Source of the DNA: an uncultured Eubacteriales bacterium
Lineage (GTDB): Bacteria > Bacillota > Clostridia > Oscillospirales > Acutalibacteraceae
DNA length: 49,798 bases
Reading direction: 5' to 3'
NCBI GenBank assembly: GCA_900316495.1
Contig: ONDC01000011.1
Coordinates: 1 to 49,798, forward strand
The position numbers and the translations under genes were made by a program. Below are positions 1-8,217 of the stretch, piece by piece. The first letter of the stretch is position 1; each line of letters begins with the position of its first letter. The notes below the pieces were generated by a model. It saw nothing but the letters and a program-made list of their open reading frames with translations. It was not told the DNA's origin and ran no database searches.

Positions 1-14
1 TCTGAACGCAAGGC

Positions 15-2393
15 TCACATGCTGAACACGTTGTCGGTCATATCAAGCTTCTTGGCGGCGCTGATCATGCGCTTATGACAGGTGAAAATGATCACCTGTC
101 CGATCTCGCCGAGGGCGTTGTCCTCCTTGAGGAACCGGAGGGCGTCGGTCATGCGCTCGTCATCGAAGCGGACAAACGAGTCGTCCAGCATCAGGGACAT
201 CCTGTCGTCGGTCACGACGCCCGAAAGGGCTATCCTCAGAGCGAGATAAATCTGATCAAAGGTGCCGCCCCCCATCAGTTCGCTGCTTCTTGGCTGGCTG
301 TCGCCCTGCTCGGCAAATGAGGGGATCAGCTTATCCGAGACAAGCACCGAGTTCGACCTGCTCCCCGTCATGCCGCCCAGCACCCTGGTGGCGCGGTAGT
401 TGATCATCGGCCCGAAATCGATCTTCATCTCGTCAAAGGCTTCGTTGAGCGTTTTCTGGGCTTCCTCAATGGCGCTCAGCTCGAATTCGTAATGCTCGAT
501 GCGCCTGTTCAGCGCCTTGAGCTCGTCGGACACCTTCTGCACGCTCTGCGTATTATACGGCTTGAGCGTCAGGTCGGTCTCCTCCCGCGAAATCTGCGCC
601 TCGATCTCCTTGATCTTATCGTTCACCGCCGTCAGCTTGCTTCTGACATTTTCCTTGGTGAAGCTGTCGGGCACCTCCAGCTCGACGTTGCTGCGCACCT
701 GCTCGCTGTACAGAATCAGGCTGTCAATGCTGCGCCCCCGGAGCATGAATTGATAGGTGTCCCTGGCGGAATCCAGCTTCATGGAGAGCTGTTCATGCTC
801 GCGCTTCATGCTGCTGAGACGGCTGATGATGTCCGTCGCTTCCTTGCTCGATTCGGTTTCGTGATAGGCGGCGAGGTTGTCCTGCAGCTTTTTGCGCACT
901 TCCTCCAACTGCGCTTTGAGATCGGCTATCTGTGACTCCAGTCTGAGCTTCTTCTCTCTGCCCTCGATGTATCGCTTCTGGTTCTGCTCGATCGACTTAT
1001 ACAGCGAGTCGAATTCCTCCATGGTTCTCACGCCGAATTCGTCAAGGATGTAGCGGTTTTCCTCGTCCAGGGAATGAATCTGCTCGTTGATACCCGACAG
1101 ACCAAGCTCCTCATCCGAGAGCTTTTCCTCGCTGTCGACGCCCTTTTTGTAGATAAAGACATACACTACCACGCTGATCACGGCGATCAGTCCGATCAGA
1201 TAAAAGACCCAGTGGGCAAATATTCCGAGGAACAACGCGACGATCATCACCGCCACACAGATGCCGCCGATCAGCCTGGTGTCACCCGGCTCCTCCTCCG
1301 GCTCCTTCTCCTGGCTCATGGCAAGCTCCAGTTCCTTGCGCTCCCTGACCAGCGAGTCGTACTGCTCAAACGCCATCTTGATTTCATTGCCGTACTTCTT
1401 GACGGTTTTAGTCATGTTGAGCTTGGCGCGGTCGATGGAAACCGACTGCCTTCTCAGATCCTCCAGCTCGTCGACCTTCTCCTGCAGCGCTGCCTCCCGG
1501 ATCTTTTCCTCGTCCAACAGCTTGGCGGAGCTTGACATGAATTCGCTCATACCGTCGGCAAGCTCTCCGCTGAAAAGCTGGTCAAGCCTGTTGAATTTTT
1601 CCTCAAGCTCCGTGACCTCTTCGCGCTTGCGCAGGAGCGCGTCTATCTCGGCAAGCTCCTCTTTTCGTTCCAGCCTGCTGTACATTTCCTCCAAAAACGC
1701 CTTTTCCTCGTTCATGGTCTTCTTTTCGCGCAGGTCGACGTCGATCTTGTCCCTCAGCTTGTCCGATTCGATCAGCACCCCGTTCATCTCCGCGCGGGCG
1801 TCAAGCAGCTCGCGCTTCTGCTTGCGAAGCTCGGGGAGGATCGCGTCGGCTTTTTTGGAATTCAGCTTTGCCTCGGCGCTGTGGAGCCTTTTGTCAATCT
1901 CGCGCTTGGAAACATGCTCGTCCCCCGCCGAGGTCAGATTGACCAGACGGTCGATAATCTCGCGGTTATCGCCTTCGACCGGAATGCCAGACTGTCCTAT
2001 GAACACCGAGCTGACAAAGGTCTTGATGTTGATGCCGAACACCTTGGCGCCCGGCTCCTGTCCGGGGGATAGCGGAACCGTCTCTCCATTCGTCTTGTCG
2101 AACAGAGAGACCTTGTCAAAGCCCTTTGTCTCGCCGAAGGTGCGGCTGAGAAAGTAGCGGACGCCCTCGTGCTCGAATTCGATCGAGCCGGCGGGCTGTC
2201 CCCCGCTCCACGGCTCGTACTGTCTGCGCTTTTCGCCCGATTCCAGTCCGTAGAAAATCGCCTTGATAAACGCCATTATGGTGGACTTGCCGGCTTCGTT
2301 CCTTCCGTAGATGATGTTGACGCCGTCGCCCGGCTTCAGCACGAAGTCCCTCAGCTTGCCGAAGCTCTTGATGTTGATCTCAATAATTTTCAT
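15..2393 (-). CDS. SbcC/YhaN-like AAA ATPase with central membrane hairpin
   Basis: A 792-residue SMC/SbcC-type ATPase. The N-terminus has a Walker A (GRNEAGKST, about residues 30-38). Long coiled coils flank the middle, and the C-terminus has an ABC-signature-like GGGTFDQIYLALR followed by a Walker B (LMLDDSF). Two hydrophobic segments lie near residues 375-420, where an SbcC-type protein would have its hinge. That layout fits the YhaN group better than classical SbcC, which is longer and soluble. The start overlaps the stop of the upstream phosphoesterase gene by 14 bases, so the two are translationally coupled and probably form an SbcCD/YhaNO-like complex acting on DNA ends or in repair. 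The family is clear; the exact substrate is inference. Confidence 0.85.
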   Translation of the reverse strand: MKIIEINIKSFGKLRDFVLKPGDGVNIIYGRNEAGKSTIMAFIKAIFYGLESGEKRRQYEPWSGGQPAGSIEFEHEGVRYFLSRTFGETKGFDKVSLFDKTNGETVPLSPGQEPGAKVFGINIKTFVSSVFIGQSGIPVEGDNREIIDRLVNLTSAGDEHVSKREIDKRLHSAEAKLNSKKADAILPELRKQKRELLDARAEMNGVLIESDKLRDKIDVDLREKKTMNEEKAFLEEMYSRLERKEELAEIDALLRKREEVTELEEKFNRLDQLFSGELADGMSEFMSSSAKLLDEEKIREAALQEKVDELEDLRRQSVSIDRAKLNMTKTVKKYGNEIKMAFEQYDSLVRERKELELAMSQEKEPEEEPGDTRLIGGICVAVMIVALFLGIFAHWVFYLIGLIAVISVVVYVFIYKKGVDSEEKLSDEELGLSGINEQIHSLDEENRYILDEFGVRTMEEFDSLYKSIEQNQKRYIEGREKKLRLESQIADLKAQLEEVRKKLQDNLAAYHETESSKEATDIISRLSSMKREHEQLSMKLDSARDTYQFMLRGRSIDSLILYSEQVRSNVELEVPDSFTKENVRSKLTAVNDKIKEIEAQISREETDLTLKPYNTQSVQKVSDELKALNRRIEHYEFELSAIEEAQKTLNEAFDEMKIDFGPMINYRATRVLGGMTGSRSNSVLVSDKLIPSFAEQGDSQPRSSELMGGGTFDQIYLALRIALSGVVTDDRMSLMLDDSFVRFDDERMTDALRFLKEDNALGEIGQVIIFTCHKRMISAAKKLDMTDNVFSM

Positions 2394-3510
2394 CTATGTT
2401 CACGTTCCCTTCAAACGCGCTGAGTCCGTAGAGAAGCGCGCGCATGTATTTCTCTCCTCCGGTGCTGTCGGACTGCTTCTTTTCAAACAGCTTCCTGACA
2501 AACGCGCCCTTCAGCGTGCCGTCATTCATCAGAAGCTCAAAATCCACGGTGGGAGAGGTCATGTCCGTCAGCCTCGTGTAAAAGAGCGACGACTCGCCAA
2601 GCAGCTCCCTGATCTCCGGCACCGGAGGAATGACTCCCTCGAACGGCGTGCCGATCAGACTGATGTCATAGAGGTTGTAGGAGAATTTTTCTCCGTACCG
2701 GTCTCGCAGCACCGAGATGATGCGGTCGGCAAACTGCTCCGGCTCCGCGCAGCCGCTCACGTCAATCTTCTCCCGGCTGTACACGCGTCCATCAAGCGGC
2801 GTGAAGGTCATGCGCGCAAAGCCCTTTGCCGCGTAGCCGCAAAGCACGCCCTTCTCCCCCGGCTCGTCAAAGCTAATAGCGGAGGGCATTCCCGAATAGC
2901 AGTAGATCAGTTCGTTGTTTTCGTAATACTCATGGTCATGCGAGGAGCCGAGCGCGACGTAATCCGCCCCGCAGGAGCCGATCTGTCCGACGTCGATGGG
3001 ATTGCAACTGCTGTCGGCGTCGGCGCTGTCCACAAGCTCTCCGTAGAGCATGAGAATATTGATCCTGCTGCTGACCGGATTGAAGTTCTTCAGCAGCGTT
3101 TCCTCACAGGTAGTGCGGGTAAAGCCTGCGCCCCAGACACAGGTGTTTTTTTCGGGAATCTCCACCTTTTCCATACCGCCCCGGAAGATATGCACGTTCT
3201 GCGGCCATTCCGTATTGTAGCAGGAATCGGGCGTGGCGGGATCGTGCTGCCCGGGCGTGATGAAGATCCGCAGGTTGTAGTGGCTGATCAGCCGCTTGAC
3301 CTTCTCCAGATACGAGCTTTCCACCCGCATGCTGTCGAACATGTCGCCCGCGATCAGCAGCGCGTCGGCCTTGTTGGCCGTGCAGAGATCGAGAATCTGC
3401 TTGAATGTATCGAGCTGCTCCTGCCTTCTCTGCTCGGCGACCTCGGGTGTTGCCGAAAAGAGCGAGCCTAAGTGCAGGTCGGATGTATGTACCATATTGA
3501 ATGTTGTCAT
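2380..3510 (-). CDS. Mre11/SbcD/YhaO-like metallophosphoesterase, variant metal site
   Basis: A calcineurin-type phosphoesterase of 376 residues, expected nuclease partner of the adjacent ATPase. Seen: HTSDLHLG (D11, H13), GDMFD (D56), GQHD at 87-90 and SHDH at 190-193. In Mre11/SbcD the third motif is normally GNHD and a further motif carries a ligand His. Here Asn is Gln (Q88), and the likely position of that His reads LYGE (Y156). The metal site may therefore be altered. I use ATG at 3510 because a run of five G lies about 11 bases upstream; an upstream TTG at 3528 overlaps that SD. A good promoter precedes it. The C-terminal part (about 250-376) resembles the capping domain only weakly. 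Confidence 0.85.
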   Translation of the reverse strand: MTTFNMVHTSDLHLGSLFSATPEVAEQRRQEQLDTFKQILDLCTANKADALLIAGDMFDSMRVESSYLEKVKRLISHYNLRIFITPGQHDPATPDSCYNTEWPQNVHIFRGGMEKVEIPEKNTCVWGAGFTRTTCEETLLKNFNPVSSRINILMLYGELVDSADADSSCNPIDVGQIGSCGADYVALGSSHDHEYYENNELIYCYSGMPSAISFDEPGEKGVLCGYAAKGFARMTFTPLDGRVYSREKIDVSGCAEPEQFADRIISVLRDRYGEKFSYNLYDISLIGTPFEGVIPPVPEIRELLGESSLFYTRLTDMTSPTVDFELLMNDGTLKGAFVRKLFEKKQSDSTGGEKYMRALLYGLSAFEGNVNIDENY

Positions 3511-3547
3511 CTTTGAATTCGCCCCCAAAAATAATATACAACAATTT

Positions 3548-3576
3548 ATAATATCATATTTTTGTCAGAATGCCAA
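3548..3576 (-). promoter_or_regulatory. Promoter of the phosphoesterase/ATPase pair
   Basis: On the minus strand TTGGCA (3576-3571) and TATTAT (3553-3548) are separated by exactly 17 bases, a good sigma-A-type promoter about 40 bases before the start at 3510. It lies back to back with a plus-strand promoter in the same AT-rich intergenic stretch (3511-3703). Confidence 0.65.
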
Positions 3577-3636
3577 TAGGTTTGAAGAAATTTATTAAAA
3601 ATTTACACCCCGAAAAGAACATATTTTTATTATACA

Positions 3637-3665
3637 TTGACTTTATCCGCTGAAAAGTGTAGAAT
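3637..3665 (+). promoter_or_regulatory. Promoter of the DUF815/mrnC/two-component operon
   Basis: TTGACT (3637-3642) and TAGAAT (3660-3665) with a 17-base spacer, 38 bases before the ATG at 3704. It probably drives all four plus-strand genes up to 7166, because they overlap or sit within a few bases of one another. Confidence 0.75.
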
Positions 3666-3703
3666 GGTTGCAGTTATTCTGTTTTTGAAAGAAGTGCCAC
3701 TCT

Positions 3704-4963
3704 ATGAATTCTCTTTATCTGTTGAAAATAAAACTCTCGGCGCTGTCGATTTATCACGGGCTGCTCAAAACCGAGCTGTTTGACAGCCTGTTTGACCTCT
3801 TGGGAGCGATGGACTGCCCGCCCGACGAGTTCGCTCTCCGCTGGGGCAGGTTCTTCTCCGCGCTCAGCTGCGAGGAAAGCCGCGCCGAATCGCTCAGTGA
3901 CGCGATCTACAACAAGGTCGTGTACGACGACAACGTGTTCTCCCGCGCGGCAGCGGGCGGCGAGGCCGTAGACTGCGACAGCTCGGAGGCGTGGTCGTCC
4001 GGCAAGACGATGGAGGCGGTGCACAGGGATCTCGCCGCGCTCCGGGAGCTTTCCATGCTGAAGCCGGAGGACGTCATCGGCGCCTATCCGCGCAGGGCGG
4101 AATTCGGCGACGATCCGCTGTCGCTGCTCCCCGCCTGGGAATGCGGCACGACCGAAATCACCACCGAGGGAATCGTCCGCTTCCACATGGCGAACGGCTG
4201 CGGCAAGTATGCCAGATATATCGCTTTCGTCAGACGCAACGGAAGGTGCATTCCCATTGCCAATCCCGACCTTGTCAGTCTCCGTTCGCTCAACGGGTAC
4301 GAGGAGATCCGTCAGCCGGTGGTCGACAATACCATCGCCTTCCTTGACGGATTGCCGGCAAACAACTGCCTGCTTTACGGCGACAGGGGGACGGGCAAAT
4401 CCTCCACCGTCAAGGCGCTTCTCAACGAGTACTGCGACAGGGGACTTCGCCTGATAGAGCTGCCCAAGAAATATCTCAGCGAATTCCCCGACGTCGTGCA
4501 GGAAATCGCAGGGCTGCCGCTGAAATTCATTATCTTTATCGACGACCTTTCCTTCCAGGCGGGGGACGAGAATTACACCGCCCTTAAGGGCATTCTGGAG
4601 GGCGGCATCGCCTCTCGTCCCGACAACGCCCTGATTTACGCCACCTCCAACCGCCGGCATCTTGTCAGTGAGACCGAATCCTCCCGCAGGGGGGACGATC
4701 TCCACCGCTCCGACACCATTCAGGAGGCGCTCTCGCTCTCCGACCGCTTCGGCGTGCAGGTGAGCTTTCTGGCACCGGACCGGAAGATTTTCTACCGGAT
4801 CATTCACGAGTTGGCAGATGAACGCGGTCTGATCATCGACCCGGAACGGCTCGAAATGGCGGCGGAAAAGTGGGCGATCAAAAAGGCGGGGCGTTCGCCA
4901 AGAACCGCCGTTCAATTCATCGACTACGCCGAATCCAGACTTTCAAGAGGGCTTGACCTATGA
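3704..4963 (+). CDS. DUF815-family P-loop ATPase
   Basis: A 419-residue protein of the DUF815 (PF05673) AAA+ family. Walker A is LYGDRGTGKSS (about 224-234), the Walker B is FIIFIDDL (about 275-282), and IYATSNRRHL (311-320) is the usual sensor-like strand. The N-terminal 200 residues are a family-specific helical region. Biochemical function is unknown in the family; proteins of this kind are thought of as loader- or remodelling-type ATPases. The SD is weak (GAAAGAAGTG before ATG). The stop overlaps the start of the next gene as ATGA, so it is coupled to Mini-RNase III, and the proximity may hint at an RNA- or ribosome-related role (inference). Confidence 0.9.
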   Translation: MNSLYLLKIKLSALSIYHGLLKTELFDSLFDLLGAMDCPPDEFALRWGRFFSALSCEESRAESLSDAIYNKVVYDDNVFSRAAAGGEAVDCDSSEAWSSGKTMEAVHRDLAALRELSMLKPEDVIGAYPRRAEFGDDPLSLLPAWECGTTEITTEGIVRFHMANGCGKYARYIAFVRRNGRCIPIANPDLVSLRSLNGYEEIRQPVVDNTIAFLDGLPANNCLLYGDRGTGKSSTVKALLNEYCDRGLRLIELPKKYLSEFPDVVQEIAGLPLKFIIFIDDLSFQAGDENYTALKGILEGGIASRPDNALIYATSNRRHLVSETESSRRGDDLHRSDTIQEALSLSDRFGVQVSFLAPDRKIFYRIIHELADERGLIIDPERLEMAAEKWAIKKAGRSPRTAVQFIDYAESRLSRGLDL

Positions 4964-5388
4964 CGGCGCCTTTGCATACAAGCCGCCTGCTCGGAACCGA
5001 ATGCGACCCGAAGCGCTGCGGCAGCGATGTGCTTGCCTTTGTCGGGGACGGCGTGTTCGGGCTGCTCGTGCGGGAATATCTTGTGTCTTGCAGCAACGCG
5101 CACGCATCCGAGCAGCACAGCCGGGCGGTTGCCATGGTCAGGTGCGAGGCACAGGCGGAATATATGAAGCGCCTTCTCCCCCACCTCACGGAAGAAGAAG
5201 AGGGCGTCTTCCGCAGAGGGAGAAATCATCATACCTCGCATTCTCCCAGAAAGGCGACAGCGGAGTATCACATAGCAACCGGTCTGGAGGCGCTTTTCGG
5301 CTATCTTTATCTGAGCGGAAGCATGCAGCGGATCAGGGAGCTTTTTGCTTACTGCGTGCAGGAAAACAATTTGGAAACAGAACAATGA
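4960..5388 (+). CDS. mrnC: Mini-ribonuclease III
   Basis: A 142-residue RNase III catalytic domain without a dsRNA-binding domain, the hallmark of MrnC, which matures 23S rRNA ends in Bacillota. The signature AFVGDGVFGLLVREYL (about 26-41) contains the first acidic residue of the active site (D30). The C-terminal helix has ATGLEALFGYLYLSG, including the conserved Glu of the second catalytic motif. Length matches the family (about 130-145). The start is the ATG overlapping the DUF815 stop (ATGA). Confidence 0.9.
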   Translation: MTAPLHTSRLLGTECDPKRCGSDVLAFVGDGVFGLLVREYLVSCSNAHASEQHSRAVAMVRCEAQAEYMKRLLPHLTEEEEGVFRRGRNHHTSHSPRKATAEYHIATGLEALFGYLYLSGSMQRIRELFAYCVQENNLETEQ

Positions 5389-5400
5389 GGGAACAGAACA

Positions 5401-6075
5401 ATGTTTAATATCATGGTCGTCGAGGACGACAAGAACACAAGGCGGCTGATGGAGACGGTTCTCATTCAGAACGGCTACAACGCCATTCCCGCCTGCGACG
5501 GGCGGGAGGCTCTTGACGTACTGGACAAAAAACAGATCGATCTGGTGCTGCTGGACGTCATGATTCCCGGCATAGACGGCTTTCAGCTGACGCGCATGAT
5601 GCGCGAGGGCGGCTGCGAGATCCCCATACTCATGGTGACCGCCCGCGAAACGCCCGCCGACAAGCGCGAGGGCTTTCGCGCCGGTACGGACGATTATATG
5701 GTAAAGCCGGTTGACGAGGAGGAAATGCTGCTTCGGATCAACGCCCTGCTCAGGCGCGCGAAAATCGCGAGCGAGCGCTGCATTGTCGTCGGCAGCACCA
5801 AGCTGAGCTATGACTCCATGACGGTGGAGCATGACGGCGTCTCCGCCGAGCTGCCGCAGAAGGAATTTCTGCTGATCTTCAAGCTGCTGTCGTATCAGAA
5901 CAAGGTGTTCACCCGCCGTCAGCTGATGGACGAGCTGTGGGATATGGACAGCGAGACAGACGAAAGAACCGTGGACGTACATATCAACCGCCTGCGCGAG
6001 CGCTTCAAGAACAACGGCGACTTCGAGATCATCACGGTGCGCGGACTCGGCTACAAGGCGGTGGCGCGTCAATGA
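5401..6075 (+). CDS. OmpR/PhoB-family response regulator
   Basis: A 224-residue response regulator. The receiver domain (1-118) has the acidic pair D9-D10, the phosphoacceptor D52 in LLDVMIPG, T80 and K102 (MVKPVD). The winged-helix DNA-binding domain (about 128-222) has the family signature ERTVDVHINRLRERF and ends in ITVRGLGYKA. It lies 12 bases after mrnC with AGGGA as SD, and its stop overlaps the sensor kinase start (ATGA). The regulated genes cannot be read from this sequence. Confidence 0.95.
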   Translation: MFNIMVVEDDKNTRRLMETVLIQNGYNAIPACDGREALDVLDKKQIDLVLLDVMIPGIDGFQLTRMMREGGCEIPILMVTARETPADKREGFRAGTDDYMVKPVDEEEMLLRINALLRRAKIASERCIVVGSTKLSYDSMTVEHDGVSAELPQKEFLLIFKLLSYQNKVFTRRQLMDELWDMDSETDERTVDVHINRLRERFKNNGDFEIITVRGLGYKAVARQ

Positions 6076-7166
6076 ACGACAGCATGAAGGACAGGACAAG
6101 GGAGACAAAAAAACGGATGCATTCCCTTCGTTCGCTGCGAACCGCTTACACGCTCCTGGTGCTGCTGATTCTCGTTTCCGCAGGACTCATCACGGCAAGC
6201 GTTTACATCATTCTGTATTCGCTGGACTTCATTCCGCCTTCGGCGCTCACTCCCCTGAAGCTGCCGGTGATCGTCATTATCTCCTGTATGCTCTTCGGCA
6301 CGCTGCTGGCGGTATTTGTCGGCAAGCTCTTCATCAATCCGCTGCGCCGCCTGATCGCCGCCAATGAGGAGATACGACAGGGCAATTTCAAGGTGCGTTT
6401 GTCCGAACAGACCGTCATCGGCGAGCTGAACAACCTCATGCGCAGCTTCAACAGCATGGCGGACGAGCTGGAGGCAACCGAGCTTTTCCGTAACGACTTC
6501 ATCAACAGCTTTTCGCACGAATTCAAAACGCCGATTGTCTCCATCCGCGGCTTTGCGCGGCAGCTTCAGAGGGACAACGAAAAACACACCCTCACCGACG
6601 CGCAGAGAAGGGAATACACCGACATCATCGCCTATGAAGCCGACCGGCTGGCGCGGCTTTCCTCCAATATTCTGACGCTGACGAAATTTGAAAATCAGCA
6701 GATCGTCACCGACAAAACCGAATTCTACCTTGACGAGCAGATCAGAAGAACCGTGCTGCTGCTGGAAAAGCAGTGGACGGCGCGCGAGGTGACGATTGAG
6801 CTAAAATTGGAGGAAATCAGGTATAATTTCAATGAGGAAATGCTCGCCCAGATGTGGCTGAACCTCCTTGGAAACGCCATTAAATTCTCCCATATCGGCG
6901 GGACGGTGCTTGTCAGGTGCCGGAAGAAAAACGGCTTCATCCGCGTGGATATTTCCGACAGCGGAGAGGGCATGGAGGAGGAAACGCTGCACAGGATTTT
7001 TGATAAATTCTATCAGAGCGATTCCTCCCACAAATCAGAGGGCAACGGTCTGGGGCTTGCAATCGTCAAGAGGATCGCGGAGCTTGCCAACGCCGAAATC
7101 ACCGTCAAGAGCGAGGCGGGCAAGGGCACTACCTTTTCCGTCAGTCTCCCCCCGGCGGTCGAATAA
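6072..7166 (+). CDS. Sensor histidine kinase, partner of the OmpR regulator
   Basis: A 364-residue membrane kinase. Two transmembrane helices (about 25-50 and 63-87) enclose only about a dozen residues, so it lacks a large extracellular sensor and may sense within or near the membrane. HAMP follows (about 86-140). HisKA carries H149 in FSHEFKTP. HATPase_c shows the N box (NLLGNAIKFS), DSGEGM and GNGLGLAIV. The ATG overlapping the regulator stop is chosen rather than a longer open frame starting at 5937, which would run through the regulator gene. A strong terminator follows at 7181. Confidence 0.95.
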   Translation: MNDSMKDRTRETKKRMHSLRSLRTAYTLLVLLILVSAGLITASVYIILYSLDFIPPSALTPLKLPVIVIISCMLFGTLLAVFVGKLFINPLRRLIAANEEIRQGNFKVRLSEQTVIGELNNLMRSFNSMADELEATELFRNDFINSFSHEFKTPIVSIRGFARQLQRDNEKHTLTDAQRREYTDIIAYEADRLARLSSNILTLTKFENQQIVTDKTEFYLDEQIRRTVLLLEKQWTAREVTIELKLEEIRYNFNEEMLAQMWLNLLGNAIKFSHIGGTVLVRCRKKNGFIRVDISDSGEGMEEETLHRIFDKFYQSDSSHKSEGNGLGLAIVKRIAELANAEITVKSEAGKGTTFSVSLPPAVE

Positions 7167-7180
7167 ATGAATTGAAACAG

Positions 7181-7235
7181 AAAAATCCCTGTTTGCGCGT
7201 CACGCGGGAAGGTGACAGCCACAACAGGGATTTTT
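7181..7235. terminator. Bidirectional intrinsic terminator
   Basis: Perfect 13-bp inverted repeat: AAAAATCCCTGTT (7181-7193) and AACAGGGATTTTT (7223-7235), with a 29-base loop. A run of T follows the stem on both strands, so it can end both the two-component operon (plus) and the convergent alarmone synthetase gene (minus). Confidence 0.85.
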
Positions 7236-7248
7236 GATTTTTGAATGC

Positions 7249-8007
7249 TTATTCTCCGATGGGAACGTCAAATTTTTTGAGCTTTTCGTAGATCTTGTCA
7301 AGCTCGGTTTTTTCCGGCTGCTCGTCGTCGATCTGCTGGCGGATGCTCTGCATGAGAAGATCGGTACAGGTGATGATGTCGGCGCACTTTTTGAGCTGAT
7401 CGGCGATGTTCTGCGGATTGCTGATCTGCTTTTTGTATTTGATCTGATGCTCTAAGCTCGCCCAGAAGTCCATCGCGATGGTTCTGATCTGTATTTCCGC
7501 CTTGACCCGCCGGGTGGATTCCGCGAAGTAGACCGGCACCGACACAATCAGATGAAGGCTTCGGTAGCCGTTGGGCTTGGGCTGGGAAATGTAATCCTTC
7601 TTTTCAATCAGCTCGATGTCGTTCTGACGGATGAGCGCCTCGGCGATGCTGTAAATGTCGTCCACATAGGAGCATATCACGCGGATGCCGGCGATGTCAT
7701 TGAGATGCGCCTCAATGCTCTCGCTGCTGATCTCCCATCCCTTGCGCTGCAGCTTTTCGATGATGCTGAACCGGCTTTTCAGGCGCGTCTGAATCGAGCT
7801 GATGGGATTGCGCTGGTATTTCAGCTCGAATTCGGTGTCCAGTATCTCCAGCTTGGTACGTATCTCGCGTATTGCGGAGGTATAGTAGAACATCAGCTCC
7901 TTGAAGTCGAGCATGGTGTCAAGTATCTCATTGGCGTGCTCCATGATGGTCTGCTTTATCGCTTCGTCCCCGCCGAATATGTCCAGCGCGCTGCTGTTTT
8001 CATCCAT
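7249..8007 (-). CDS. Small alarmone synthetase (RelA/SpoT synthetase domain only)
   Basis: A 252-residue protein with only a RelA/SpoT synthetase domain, like RelQ/RelP enzymes that make (p)ppGpp from GTP/GDP and ATP. Seen: IQTRLKSRFSIIEKL (about 72-86), DIAGIRVIC (104-112), PKPNGYRSLHLIV (143-155) and EIQIRTIAMDFWASLEHQIKYK (171 onward), which hold the ATP/GTP-binding and catalytic residues. There is no HD hydrolase domain and no TGS/ACT domains. The extra N-terminal 60 residues look helical. It stands alone between two terminators. No convincing promoter was found in 8008-8100, only a TACAAT-like -10 without a -35. Confidence 0.92.
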   Translation of the reverse strand: MDENSSALDIFGGDEAIKQTIMEHANEILDTMLDFKELMFYYTSAIREIRTKLEILDTEFELKYQRNPISSIQTRLKSRFSIIEKLQRKGWEISSESIEAHLNDIAGIRVICSYVDDIYSIAEALIRQNDIELIEKKDYISQPKPNGYRSLHLIVSVPVYFAESTRRVKAEIQIRTIAMDFWASLEHQIKYKKQISNPQNIADQLKKCADIITCTDLLMQSIRQQIDDEQPEKTELDKIYEKLKKFDVPIGE

Positions 8008-8140
8008 AATATTTGATAACCCCTTCCTGAAATGTGACGCCTTCCGATAAGGCTATGTATCATTGTAGTGCATGGGTATTTCGGCATTGTGGCGGTTTTG
8101 TAGAGGAATTGTAAATTTCCGCGGTCTCACCAAATCAACA

Positions 8141-8180
8141 AAAATGCCCGGAATCAAGCGTTTTTTCGCTCATTCCGGGC
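8141..8180 (-). terminator. Intrinsic terminator of the CAP-domain gene
   Basis: On the minus strand, GCCCGGAAT (8180-8172) pairs with ATTCCGGGC (8154-8146). An inner AGCG/CGCT stem surrounds a run of six A, and ATTTTTG follows. It lies 38 bases beyond the stop at 8218. The rest of 8008-8217 holds only the leader of the alarmone synthetase gene. Confidence 0.85.
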
Positions 8181-8217
8181 GTTCTGTTTCTCACCTTCTT
8201 TTCATGAAACCATCGGA

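Noticed and set aside
5937-6071. Longer sensor-kinase start inside the response-regulator gene
   Set aside because: The added residues are an out-of-frame reading of the regulator gene; ATG 6072 forms the normal ATGA overlap.
8008-8140. Promoter for the alarmone synthetase gene
   Set aside because: A TACAAT on the minus strand looks like a -10, but no acceptable -35 lies 16-19 bases upstream.
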